Assembly: GCA_950295325.1 (NCBI GenBank)
Contig: OX485806.1
Location: 50,155,169-50,219,168 of the forward strand
Direction of reading: 5' to 3'
DNA: 64,000 nucleotides
From: Polytrichum commune
Lineage: Eukaryota; Streptophyta; Polytrichopsida; Polytrichales; Polytrichaceae
Shown: one piece after another, positions 11,430 through 22,373 of the stretch
How positions within the stretch are numbered: the stretch's first letter is position 1
How the letters are laid out: every line of letters starts with the position of its first letter
The notes under the pieces: generated by a model
Databases searched by the model: none
Told to the model about the DNA's origin: nothing
Seen by the model: the letters and a program-made list of their open reading frames with translations, nothing else
Made by a program: the position numbers and the translations under genes

Positions 11430-13794
11430 GCTTGCAAGGCCTAGGCTCTCCATCCGGTAACATGGTCTTCCCATCCGCATCCACGCACCACACAAGGAGA
11501 CCCTCTGGCGGGCTCCAGTCTTGTGTCGTGCACAACAACTTGTATTGCATGGCCGGGACACCATCGTCACGCATGTAGAACCGGAATTGTTGTGCCTTCG
11601 TATGGCCAATCAATCGATGAGCTCCACTTCGAATATAAGGTTCTATAAATGCCTTGAAGTCTGGCACCTCCTCAATCATATGGGGGATGACGGGAACGTT
11701 CTCCAAATCCATGTACGACTTCATCAATAACGAGATTGTAGGAAAATCCTCCTCCCGCAACTTCATGCTCCACCGTCCAAAAGATGCATCAATATCGTCG
11801 TGCGTGTGGCCTACCAATAGGAAGGACACAAAAACCTCCTTGAAAATGCCTTTCGCAACCAACAACGACCAATATGCAAATACATATCTATTTTTATTGT
11901 CCTTGGCACAATTGTCCAATTGGACACGCAAAGTGGGGGGCAACTTCTTGGCTATCACGGGTTCACAGGGTGGTTCGGGCAACGAATGCAAGCATACATC
12001 TTTTCCATCCATCACTGCTTCATATAAAGGTGTTGAACCCGTATTTTCAAATAACAATCATGAAGAATAGGCTGGCGGTTTCTCTAAATCACGCAAAAGC
12101 CTTGCAAATGACCCTATCGTGTGGTTTGAATCTGCTAGATACAAATCAAGAGCATAATGTGCAAACTTGACATCACCGTGTCCATGTGCAATCATTCCTA
12201 CAATGCCAACCCAAAGTGATTAGTATCTATGTATGTCTAAATCGTTTTGAGTGAATCAATGTTCTCAAGTACATCACATAATAAAATACAACAATATTTA
12301 GGGTATGTCAACATTGTTTCGAAGATCACCTGTAACCGATACAGGCAACTTAAAAAACCCATCCGTGGCCTTGATTCGTTTCGCAAAACATGGGGAGGTT
12401 GTCTTGGCATGGTCCATTTTATCATGGATGACCGTAAGAACTTCCAAGGGCCTGGAGATGGACAACGCTCTATTTGTGTAGTAATCATTACGGTGTGCCT
12501 CTTGCATGTTTACGTGCTTGAAATAGTTCAATTGATGCACCGCAAACGACTCGGTACCCATCGTGTGTGCATCCTGAAGGCGCTTCAACTTCTCGCAATT
12601 AGAGCACCTTGCAAATTTGTCCCCTCGTCTTTTTGTAATGTATTCGCTGAAGTTTGCTTTCTTGATTGCACTCAATTTTGACGATGAAATTGGCTCCAAC
12701 CCAATCTTCTCCCCAACTGCATTTACATCCAACAATATGTCTTTCCATTTTGTGCCTGTGGGAAGAACTTTCTCCACAACCTTTTCACCAGTTGTGAGTG
12801 TGCGTGTTTTGTACGGCATTGCATCGGCAAGTGGGACAATTATGGTTGCTAGAGTGGCCGTTGCTTGCCTTGTTGCTTCCCTAGGTTTCTTTAAACCCAC
12901 GTTCCCATGGTGACGGGACCGGCGGCCTTCCTTGGCATAAGCAGCTTGTCTATAAAAGTCCGCTTTCGACACACCATGAATGGTGTACCATGCCTTGCAA
13001 CACACGTCTATGCTCTCAATGGTGATGACCTTGCGACCCGCCCCATTCACATGTATCGCCCTATGCACATCAAGTTTTTTGGTGGATCTTAGACGGAAAT
13101 CACCAAGCCACATTTCTTCGCGGATGGCCAACAATTTATCCCGGGGAAACAATTGGCAACAACGATGCACACAACAATCCTTTGTGGCAACTTCTCTAAT
13201 GGACTCCTCCCCGAACAACCTTTGACGTTTACAATCAGTTGCAGACGGAGCAGGACGTGCCAATGTATCGTATTTTCTTTGACCCTTGCGTGGCCGCATG
13301 TTTGATTGCTGCTCTTTTTGGATTTGCAAGTGTCGTTGCTCATGTTCACACAAACTAACTCCATCAATCGTGACATTCCTCAATGGCCACCTCCGGAGGG
13401 AGAACCTATGAGTGGGATCCACCTCGGAATGAACGAGCGACTCCAATATGACAACCCCAACGTCCTCGGTGCCAAGCGGGTTTTCATCAATGCAATCTTG
13501 TGGATGGGTGTTGCGACAAATCCCCTCCGCCACAACAACTCCACTGTCATTAAGAAGTACCACCTCCAAATTCACCCATGAAGCCCTTGAGAGTCCCGTA
13601 CATTCAGCAATGGGACATTGCGGTACGGAAGGCGAAGGTAAATCCAAATGATCTTCATCTGCACTGTCAGCCAAAGTATCCTCCCCGACAATGTCTATCT
13701 CATCCTCAGATGCAGATGGCCAAGTGGCCATATCTTCAGATGACCAATCCCCTCTTTCACTAAACCCATTCATTTTGCCTACACACATGAACAT
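11430..13794 (-). pseudogene. DUF7869-type gene, cut by the retrotransposon and carrying an in-frame stop
   Basis: Exon 1 is 13794-12330 (488 codons, ATG at 13794): an acidic N-terminus, then a basic region with scattered Cys/His (CCVHRCCQLF near residue 215; CSNCEK near 410), ending in the VSVTG segment. Exon 2 (12197-11430) continues with MIAHGHGD and an ADSNHT motif. It then carries LDNCAKDNKN and VGHTHDDID, the pattern I associate with the DUF7869 family, thought to be a transposon-derived nuclease-like fold. TGA at 12060-12058 interrupts the frame, which otherwise continues unchanged. The gene ends abruptly at 11429/11430 where the LTR begins; its 3' part presumably lies beyond the left edge of the window. 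Function is unknown. The upstream region holds the palindrome array at 13988-14813. Confidence 0.75.
12198..12329 (-). other. Intron of the DUF7869-type gene, 132 bp
   Basis: The donor reads ACAG|GTGATC at 12330/12329 and the acceptor TTGTAG|GAATG at 12198/12197 (coding strand). Splicing joins a split Gly codon and restores a continuous motif (VSVTG then MIAHGHGD), matching what I expect for the family. Removing it also removes the stop at 12298. Confidence 0.75.
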
Positions 13795-13987
13795 TGAACC
13801 TTATCAAGAAACCACAAAAATTGTAGGTTCCAATCGAATAATACAAAAACCATCTTATATAAACAATATTGCAAATACACAGTGTTCATACATGTTCATA
13901 TGAATGCTATGCCATTGGCTTTGTAAAGGTTTGGGTTGGCCAGTGGACACACTATCATTTAGAGCCCATCCACACGGTGGGTTTGGG

Positions 13988-14813
13988 TTTGGGTCGACCT
14001 ACCCAAACCTTGTGGCACGATGGGATCATGGTCATCCAGACTCCATCCAAACAGTGGGGATAAATTGGGTCGAGCGATCCAAACCTTTTCGCAAGATGGG
14101 TTCAGGCTCATAACAGAGAGCACCCACACCGTGGGGATGGATTGGGTAGACCGTCCCAAATTATGTAAAGGCAATGGGATGTGTCAAACCTAGTACATGC
14201 CCACTGTGGGATAAGGTTTGGGTCGACTGACCCAAACCTTATAGGGCAGGAAGGGCTCAAAGTCCACCCTAGTACCTGCCTCACGTGGGGGTGGGTTTGG
14301 GTCGACCGACCCAAACCTTGAGGGGTAAGATGGACTCCGTGTCCACCCTAGTACCTGCCTCATGAGGGTATAGGTTTGGGTCGACCGACCCAAACCTTGA
14401 GGGCCTGGATGGGCTCCTTGTCCACTCTAGACCCTGCCTCACGAGGGGATAGGTTTGGGTCGACCGACCCAAACCTTGAGGGCCAGGATGGGCTCCTTGT
14501 CCACTCTAGACCCTGCCTCACGAGGGGATAGGTTTGGGTCGACCGACCCAAACTTTGAGGGGCAGGATGGACTCCGTGTCCACCCTAGTACCTGCCTCAT
14601 GAGAGTAAAGGTTTGGGTCGACCGACCCAAACCTTGAGGGCCAGGATGGGCTCCTTGTCCACTCTAGTACCTGCCTCACGAGGGGATAGGTTTGGATCAG
14701 GCTGAAACCCGCCCACACTAGTGGAGGGGTTTGGGTCGACCGACCCAAACCTGATCAGGGTCAGACTGAAACCCGCCCAGAGTAGCGGAGGGGTTTGGGT
14801 CGACCGACCCAAA
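13988..14813. repeat. Minisatellite of 76-79-bp units, each with a 20-bp palindrome
   Basis: Palindrome cores start at 13988, 14064, 14141, 14217, 14296, 14375, 14454, 14533 and 14612, with spacings 76, 77, 76, 79, 79, 79, 79 and 79. Two more at 14730 and 14794 are 64 apart. The consensus is TTTGGGTCGNNCGACCCAAA; here the centre is usually AC. The first three copies are degraded, while the right-hand ones have perfect 9-bp arms. Sequence between palindromes is also conserved (CTGCCTCA, GTCCAC). The array lies just upstream of the minus-strand DUF7869-type gene. Peptides read through it (for example with GRSTQT or GSVDPN) are by-products of the repeat, not genes. Confidence 0.95.
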
Positions 14814-16323
14814 CCTTATAAGAGTCACACTAAAACCCTCAAAATCCGGCGGATAATGCGGCGGATAATCCGAAATGTGTTGTTTTTGAGCTCATTGCAA
14901 AGTTCACGGTGGGCTTCCATGCTGTGGGTAGGTGTTCATGAACTTGCATCCTGTGGATAAGTGCTAATGAACGGTAGCATGCACGAACCTTGAAGTATAG
15001 CTCCGACTAAGAGTTCTCTCTACGAATTCAAGAGTGGGAGAAGAGCAAAAAATGACAGACTTTTGGGGGGTGCGTCCCTTTATACTATCCACCTCCGTTT
15101 CTCGGACTTCCTCATTGGATGCCTTTCCCGCCTTGTTCTCCTGCAGAGGTTATTTCAAACCTCCTGACATAATTCCCCGTTTTTTTTTTATGGTAGAAAA
15201 TGCACATCTTTCAATGCCCCTCTGATACCCCAGCCGTCATATGACTTAGTCTATGATATATTTTTATTTTTTTTTGTCTTGTGTGGATATGACATATGCC
15301 GTTGGGAGGAAGGGTGGCGGCCACATTAATTTTTTCAAGTGTCATGACGGTATATTTTAACAAATATTTTAACTCCATTCAATGCTTTCAAGTGTAAACC
15401 TATTTAGGTGGGGTTTGGGCCATTTGGAGGCTGCAATTATGAAAGGGTTTCCAAGGCTTGAGGCCATTGTCGTGATGAATAAAATTATTTATTTGTCTCC
15501 CCTAAACCCTAAACCCTAGAACATTGCTCTATTATCTCGCATGCAAGTGTGCCAATGAGGAACGTATGTGGACGTTGTTAAAGGGATACTAACTACCAAT
15601 GTCGCTTTTTAGTTCAATCTGTTAATGATATTTGAATCCATCTTGAAGTTCACTTCAAGTTTACTAATGTGTGGCCTTCGTGGCTCTTCGTGGCGCCAAC
15701 CATCAAATGACATTGCTAATTCCGTGATGAAATAACTACACAAAATATGGGGTGTGTGTTTCATTATATTTAGTGTTGTTACCACCCTACTATGCTTAAC
15801 ATTAATTTTTAAATTTTTGACAATTACTGTTACACATAAATGTGTCGCTTACCTTCTACTTTCACGTATATTTTTTCTTTTCACATCCTTCCTAACACTA
15901 ATTGCAAACATGTAAATTCCACATATTACCATAGATGATACTTATTGTGAGAGTTTACATTTTATGTCACTGACTTTCATATGGTTATTGATATTTAGTG
16001 CATGCGCTTGTATATAGGGTATCAAACACTAGATATCATATTTTGTGTAGTTGGGTTTTGTAACTTAAGTTATTTGTAATTTGACCTGTCAAAAAAATGT
16101 CCCTACAATAAATAACATATTTAGAGTTTGATACACTAAATACGAACGCATGTACTCAATACTAATACCACTATGAAAGTAAGTAACATCAAACATTGTA
16201 AAGTCAAACATTCAATATTATCTATGGTAATATGTTGAAGTTACATGTTTGAATATAATGTTAGTAAGGATATGAAAAAAAAATGATAAAGAAAGATCTC
16301 CAATATATCTTCCAATATCCTAT
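14814..16323. other. AT-rich intergenic stretch without a gene
   Basis: I see no supported gene. A telomere-like run sits at 15500-15518. The piece at 15520-15660 has a weak direct relative at about 18120-18250 on the far side of the foldback element (shared words such as CAAGTGTG, CTTTTTAGTTCA and GAAGT), hinting at an old duplicated sequence. Confidence 0.5.
15500..15518. repeat. Interstitial telomere-like run (CCCTAAA)
   Basis: CCCTAAACCCTAAACCCTA, about 2.7 units of the plant telomere repeat in the C-strand orientation. The opposite orientation appears at 18457-18478. Confidence 0.75.
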
Positions 16324-17651
16324 GAGAATTGTTAAAACCACCACGCCTTTTGTTAATGCCACCACGCTCGTGATTTGCAGTCACGTCATTTGGGATTTTA
16401 CGCGCGATGTCGGAGTATCTTAAATTAAACTAATTTCTTGGCGGGCCGGACGAGGGCCGCTATATGAACCATTTATGGCGGGGGAAGATCTTTACTATAC
16501 GCGGGCCGGTTCTAGGGGGGCGGACATTGGTGGGGCTCACTTATGCCGTCGGCCTCATGTCTTATTTCGGGGAGCCCACCTTTAGGCTCTTGTTGGGCTA
16601 GGCGGGCTCGGTGGCTACGTGGCTACGTGGCTACGTGGCTAGGCGGATTAGGCAACTAAGTATAATTCCTTTCTAGGCCTACTTACTACTAAATAACTAG
16701 TTGCTTAGGCCTATTTACTACTTAATAACTAGTTGGTTAGGCCTACTTACTACTAAATAACTAGTTGCTTAGGCCTATTTACTACTTAATAACTAGTTGG
16801 TTAGGCCTACTTACTACTAAATAACTAGTTGCTTAGGCCTACTTACTACTTAATAACTAGTTGGTTAGGCCTACTTACTACTAATAAGTAGTTCGTTAGT
16901 CTTACTTGCTTAGTGACAAAGGGTGACTAAGGTTGAGTCAATTCTACTTACCTTACAATGTCCGTTTAAGACCCGGTTACCTTACAATGTCCGTTTAAGA
17001 CCCGGTTATCTTACAATGTCCGTTTAAGACCCGGTTATCTTACAATGTTGGGCGAAGTTGGAAGTGCCCACATTGCTTTCAAGATGTAAACCATGTGTGA
17101 ATACATAATAGAATTGACTCAACCTTAGTCACCCTTTGCCACTAAGCAAGTAAGACTAACGAACTACTTATTAGTAGTAAGTAGGCCTAACCAACTAGTT
17201 ATTAAGTAGTAAGTAGGCCTAAGCAACTAGTTAATTAGTAGTAAGTAGGCCTAACCAACTAGTTATTAAGTAGTAAATAGGCCTAAGCAACTAGTTATTT
17301 AGTAGTAAGTAGGCCTAGAAAGGAATTATACTTAGTTGCCTAATCCGCCTAGCCACGTAGCCACGTAGCCACCCTAGCCCAACAAGAGCCTAAAGGTGGG
17401 CTCCCCGAAATAAGACATGAGGCCGACGGCATAAGTGAGGCCCACCAATGTCCGCCCCCCTAGAACCGGCCCGTGTATAGTAAAGATCTTCCCCCGCCAT
17501 AAATGGTTCATATAGCGGCCCTCGTCCGGCCCGCCAAGAAATTAGTTTAATTTAAGATACTCCGACATCGTGCGTAAAATCCCAAATGACGTGACTGCAA
17601 ATCACGAGCGTGGTGGCATTAACAAAAGGCGTGGTGGTTTTAACAATTCCT
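16324..17651. mobile_element. Foldback element, 1328 bp, with long inverted arms
   Basis: The left arm (16324-16946) and right arm (17109-17651) are inverted copies: left GAATTGTTAAAACCACCACG matches right CGTGGTGGTTTTAACAATTC. An 8-bp duplication TATCCTAT flanks it at 16316-16323 and 17652-17659. The arms contain their own repeats: GTGGCTAC four times on the left, and units of about 32-35 bp with AGGCCTACTTACTACT and ACTAGTTG. Different repeat numbers explain the unequal arm lengths. There is no transposase, so it is non-autonomous. TSD length and long arms fit a MULE-like or hAT-like foldback; I cannot decide which. The structure could form a large hairpin or hairpin RNA. Confidence 0.85.
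16951..17037. repeat. 3 x 29-bp tandem repeat in the foldback loop
   Basis: Units starting CCTTACAATGTCCG or TCTTACAATGTCCG lie at 16951, 16980 and 17009, plus a partial fourth at 17038. They form the non-inverted centre between the two arms. Confidence 0.9.
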
Positions 17652-17659
17652 TATCCTAT

Positions 17660-19228
17660 AACAATATTTGTCAAAAAAATTAAAATTATTGTTGATGGGG
17701 GTAGACTGTCTCATTTTATGTGCCTATGACATGCACCATTGGGAAGAAAATGATATTTGATAACTGATTTTGAGAACCCATCCTCCACAACTTCACATTG
17801 ATGCATTGCATACAAATTAAATTATGTACTTCCAGGATATTACTCTACTTGGACTCAAATATTATGGTTTATTTCAAATAATATCTTGACAATATATGTG
17901 GCAACATTATGAAACTTCATATAGCTGAAGCCACCAAATACAATTACAGTTTATGTCGTTATGAAGACTTTCACATGAGGACTTATACATTGAAAACAAG
18001 GAATTGATCTCATGACAAATTTGAATAAATTGGCCAACTTTCAATTTGCAACAATAAAATGAGAAAAACTTTAAAAGAACATGTGACGTTTGTAATGTGT
18101 GCACACAACGTTGATCCATTGTCCAACATACAAGTGTGGCAATGGATAACCTATGTGAAAGGCATTAATGAGAATTCCATCACGAATAGGACTTTTTAGT
18201 TCACTCTTTCAAGGATGTTTGAAACTATCATGAAGTCCATTTGAAATCTAGTATGAAGATCATATATACTATAATCAAGTTATTATACTCTTCTTTTTAG
18301 ACAGACATTGTTATAACTTAATATTGGTTGACATGATCGTGAGCACATATGATTAGGATGTTGTCAAGACAATATACATTTGTATTGGAAACTACAAGCA
18401 CTAAGGCCCTGTCATTTAACCTTATGTGCCATTCATTTAAGGCTTGCGGTGTTTACGGTTTAGGGTTTAGGGTTTAGGTTGGAGGGATCATCGAACATCA
18501 AGCTTAATGCTTACATGGCTTCATATGATGTTGAACTCCATGGGGTTGCAGTAGATAAATTTGTAATCTTTGTGTATCTCCCATGTACTTCAAATGTCAA
18601 CTTCTATGTACTGATATAAATGTTGAATTTAATGCCACTTGGGTGGGTAATATCCATTGTAGGCTAGAGCCTATCTTCTACGAACTTGGGTTATAGAAAT
18701 TACAATAGAGAGCACTAAACCCTTGACCATGTAAATTGTCACCATATTTTAATTGTTGCACCGTGCAATTGCATTTGAGGATTGCAATATACTTATGAAA
18801 CACTCCTCTTAGACTTTGTATCGCTCTCATCTTACTCCATATGACTACAATATTCAAATACTAAAACAAATAATGGATTCATTCTATGATGTAAGCAATT
18901 CCAACGCGGGACCATTGAATTGAACACCATTAAAACCAGAGTTGGTGATGGTGTTAATTTTGTGCAATACCTTAGGCTATGTTGCTTTTCGATTTTTGGG
19001 CTAAGCCTATATAGATAGCGGCTTAGAAGGCCGGGGCCGGGCTTCGGCGGGCAGGAGGCCGGGTGGCCGCTAGGCGCCAGGTGTGCACCCCAGAAGCCTC
19101 GGGTAGCCACCATCACCAATAAGGTGTTGACACATGGCAGGGTGGCTGCCTGCGAGGCTTGTGAGCCGTAGATGGGCTCGGGGCGCTCCCATGGCCCAGA
19201 TTGGGTCCCATGGCGACCCCTCTAACTC
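17660..19228. other. Intergenic stretch; AT-rich, becoming GC-rich toward the promoter
   Basis: No supported gene. It is AT-rich up to about 18950. From 19020 to 19228 it becomes GC-rich and is probably proximal promoter sequence of the plus-strand gene that follows. Small open frames on the minus strand at 18832-19352 lie across this promoter-like region and I do not call them. Confidence 0.5.
18457..18478. repeat. Interstitial telomere-like run (TTTAGGG)
   Basis: About three units of the plant telomere repeat, reading GGTTTAGGGTTTAGGG and a little further. Orientation is opposite to the run at 15500-15518; the two bracket the foldback element. Confidence 0.75.
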
Positions 19229-19236
19229 TATAAATA
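19229..19236 (+). promoter_or_regulatory. TATA box of the ParB-like/MTase-like/FCP1-like locus
   Basis: TATAAATA at the end of a GC-rich stretch, followed by a C/T-rich segment (CTCCCTCCTTTCTCTCCC) typical of plant transcription starts. Transcription would begin near 19260. No other good TATA box lies closer to the first coding exon. Confidence 0.55.
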
Positions 19237-19259
19237 TCCCTCCGCGCCAAGCTCCCTCC

Positions 19260-19927
19260 TTTCTCTCCCTTGTTTCTGACTCCTTGTCGTGAAGCGTCGC
19301 CTCCCTTGAAGCGGCGCCTCCGCCTAGCCCCAACCTTTCGGCTCCGTCTCACCTTCCTTTCCCATTCTCTCCTTCTTGCATTGTCTCACCTTCATTCTCT
19401 CATTCTCTCTTCTTCTTGTGAGGATTTAGGAGTGATTGTAGTGTGTGTTTATTGTTTAGGGTAGTATTTTTGTGTAAAAGTATCCGCATTGAGTGATTGA
19501 GTGTGTTTGTGTGTAAAAGTATCCGCATTGAGTGTGTTTGTTGTTTAGGAGTGTTGTTTGTTTAAAAATACGACCATTGAGTGATTTCAGAGTGTGTTTG
19601 TTGGTTAGGAGTGTGTTTTTGTATTAAAGTGCGCGCTTGTAGTGATTTCAGAATGTTTTTGTTGTTTTGAAGTGTGTTTTTGTTCTTAAGTTATTTGAGT
19701 GATTTCAGACTGCTTAGGGTTTTGTTGGAAGGATCAGGTTGTTGCAAAAACAAACTATTGAGTGCATCTGAGATTAAGAGTGTGTGTGAGTTGTTTGTGA
19801 AATCCAGTGAGAGGAATTTTAGTGAGTGTTAGTGATATCTGAGTGTTCAGGTGTAATCTGATTCTAAGAATCAGATTGGCAAAACCTATTGGCAAAACAA
19901 CATCAGATTGGCAAAGCTTGCATCAAG
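19260..19927 (+). other. Untranslated first exon and start of a leader intron
   Basis: C/T-rich, then a stretch of imperfect repeats (AGTGTGTTTGTTGTTTAGG-like, about 19440-19700). It ends in a good donor ATCAAG|GTAACT at 19927/19928. The matching acceptor is CTTACAG|ATG at 20589/20590, giving a leader intron of about 662 bp ending directly at the start codon. Inferred from splice signals only. Confidence 0.45.
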
Positions 19928-20112
19928 GTAACTAATTTCACTCAACATAACATGCTTCATATCCTTTAGGGTCTTCATGCATATACAATGCATAAGCATT
20001 GTATATGCAGCGTAAAACATTATGTATGAATATTGAAACACTACGGTTTTGGTAGACGCCCGAAACCTCTATATTAATCCCCAAACCCATAAAGAATTAA
20101 CTGGGCAGCTAG

Positions 20113-20562
20113 TTTGGGTCGAGCGACCCAAACTCTGCAGCTGGTTTGGGTCGCTCGACCCAACCTCTGCACCTGGTTTGGGTCGAACGACCCAAACTCT
20201 GCAACCTACAAATCCAATATCCCAAAATAAACATCCTTCCCACCATCAACAAGAAATTATATTCAAATGGCTATAATTTGAAATCGTCTGATATTTGTTG
20301 GCATGTCCACATACGTCCAGCGCGGCCCTAGAAAGTCACCAAAAATTGCTCTCCTGTTGGATAATTTGACCACTACACAATATTCAATATATTCATATTC
20401 TTAAGACCCTAACTCTACCAATAATTCATATACGATTAGGCTATTCGAGGCTTGGGTTTGGGTCGGTCGACTCAAACCTATTCATGATGGCCAGTATAGC
20501 ACCCTTCAATTCGCACTGATGTTCAATCCAAGTTCGAGAAACTTTGGGTCGATCGACCTAAA
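20113..20562. repeat. Five copies of the 20-bp palindrome in the leader intron
   Basis: Copies begin at 20113 (centre AG), 20145 (CT), 20177 (AA), 20457 (GT) and 20543 (AT). The arms TTTGGGTCG / CGACCCAAA are almost invariant while the two central bases differ every time. The first three are exactly 32 bp apart. They belong to the same family as the array at 13988-14813. Confidence 0.95.
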
Positions 20563-20589
20563 CTAACAATTTTGTTTCTGGACTTACAG

Positions 20590-22373
20590 ATGGCCACTAA
20601 AAAGAGACCTGGAGAGAGGTGGTTCATGCTCGCCCCAGACCACCTTTGGGAGGAGTACGAAACTCCACAGGACGATTCATACGTCCCAAAGGATGGGATC
20701 GTTCTTGCGTGGTCCGTTCAGGTTGTGAAAGCCTCCCAGTACAAGCTCTTGTTCGTGGTGAAAGTAGGGACCCACGAGCAACACACCTGGGCAACGCTGA
20801 CGGGATGGGAGGTTGCTTCTGTCCAAGCTCTCGGGGAGCACGTGGACGTTATTCTAGAGAACTCCGCTGTGCAGAACGTGCATATGTTCATGCACCAATT
20901 CTCCGAGGCTTTCGACCCCCTATACGCCAAGGAGACGTGCGTTGACCCGGACACCATAAAACCGGAGACCATCTTCATAGATGGCACTGTATCGAACACC
21001 AAGGTCGCTAGCAGGTTCACAAAACTGAAACAAACGATCATGGTTTTGAATAAGGCGTTGCAAAGCAAACCAAAAACGCAACAACCTGTCAGGCGGAAGG
21101 CCAAGACAGAAGAAGGAGCAGGTTCCTCCAGACCCCAATCTGTGAGGATTCCGCTGGCGGTTCCGGCAGATTCTAGGAGAACGAGCACTACCTCGACTCC
21201 GGCTGACAGCGAGATGCCAACGCCTTCAGGAAGCCGGCAGACGACCCCGTCGAAAAGGGCAAAGGAGTCATCAGTCATGACCACCGAGCCAGTTTCACCA
21301 GAGTTGCGGATGCCCAAGCCTGGCCAAGAGGTTGATGCTGGGGAAATTCAAAAAATCAACGACAATTTTGAGACGAAATGCCTCCATTGCTTCTTCATGG
21401 GCAGGGACTTCAAGTTCGAGGTGAACATTGCACAATGCCACCTTGCGCCACCTGAAAAGTGTGTCCGAGCCAAGGAGGATGCCTATGTCGACTGGATGGT
21501 CGCTCAAATCTTAGGCGGGCAGTTCAAGGACGATAGGCAGACAATTGTCGTGATGCCCCAGGGGCTAAAAAGAATGCCTACGGCTGATATGTGGCCGGCG
21601 ATTTCTAAAGGAGATTTCTGGCTGATTGACGGCCAGCACAGTGTCGAGGCCTCCAAAAAAATCCAGCTGATGACTGAATGGGACGACCCCAACAACCAGA
21701 AGGAGAAGCTGAAGGTATGGAAGGCACTGGTGGTTTGGTCGGACAACGAGACCGTCCTCAGTGACATCTCCCGGTTTTTCAACATGGGGAATAAAAAGAG
21801 GGCGTATCAGGCATCCTGGATTAGAAATATAATGGCCTCAAAGGATGTGTGGGAGTTCTATGGCAGGCCTCCCAAGGAAAGGGAGAATGCAAAAGACAAG
21901 AACCCAAAATGGAAGGTGAGTAAGTTTGGGTCGATCGACCCAAACTCTTGTATTGTTTTATTTTCTTCGCAAGTTTTGTAGTTTGGGTCGATCGACCCAA
22001 ACTCTTGGATTGTCTTATAGTCTTCATCAGATTTAAAGTTTAGGTCGATCGACCCAAACTCCTGGATTGTCTTATAGTCTTCATCAGATTTAAAGTTTGG
22101 GTCGATCGACCCAAACTGCTGTTCCATTTTTTTCATGATGTGTTCTCTAACATATGTTCTTGACTTCATGTACAGGACTTCAAATACCAGATGATCAATA
22201 AATTCTCCTCTATTGACAACGCTAGCCACAAGAAAAAAAAATATAACGAGCTAAGAGGAGAAATCTACTTGATTACAGCGTCCAACTCCGTGTGGACAAA
22301 ATGGAAGACTGTCTTCGAAAAACACGAGACGGGAGACCTCATCGATCCCGACACCGGCATTCTGTACAACTAG
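20590..22373 (+). CDS. ParB/sulfiredoxin-like domain, N-terminal part of a spliced gene
   Basis: Exon 20590-21915 and exon 22176-22373 join in phase (AAG|GTGAGT donor, TACAG|GACTTC acceptor). The N-terminal ~150 residues are unlike anything I know. A basic Ser/Thr/Pro linker follows (about 160-240). Then comes a region with FWLIDGQHSVEASK (DGQHS codons 21628-21642), resembling the active-site loop of ParB/sulfiredoxin-like and DGQHR-type nucleotide-binding domains, and an Asn-rich helix (FFNMGNKKRAYQ). In prokaryotes and viruses such domains often precede DNA methyltransferases, which matches the next block here. A TAG at 22371-22373 ends the frame, but the same frame continues downstream with gene-like sequence, so the TAG may be a nonsense mutation. 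Eukaryotic introns argue against contamination. Confidence 0.5.
21925..22115. repeat. Four copies of the 20-bp palindrome in one intron
   Basis: Copies start at 21925, 21982, 22039 (one arm mismatch) and 22096. The spacing is exactly 57, and the intervening sequence of the last three is duplicated (GGATTGTCTTATAGTCTTCA). All four have centre AT, making full 20-bp palindromes. The intron (21916-22175) consists largely of this array. Confidence 0.95.

Noticed and set aside
14217-14660. Regular repeat-spacer look suggesting a CRISPR array
   Set aside because: The sequence between palindromes is itself repeated, the period is 79 bp, the locus is eukaryotic and there are no cas genes.
13959-14960. 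Many overlapping 60-80-codon frames on both strands reading GRSTQT, GSVDPN or VWVGRPKP
   Set aside because: They are translations of the palindrome minisatellite; the same peptides appear on both strands because the repeat is self-complementary.
20718-21317. 199-codon minus-strand frame opposite the ParB-like exon
   Set aside because: Shadow of the plus-strand exon; splice signals and domain motifs support the plus strand.
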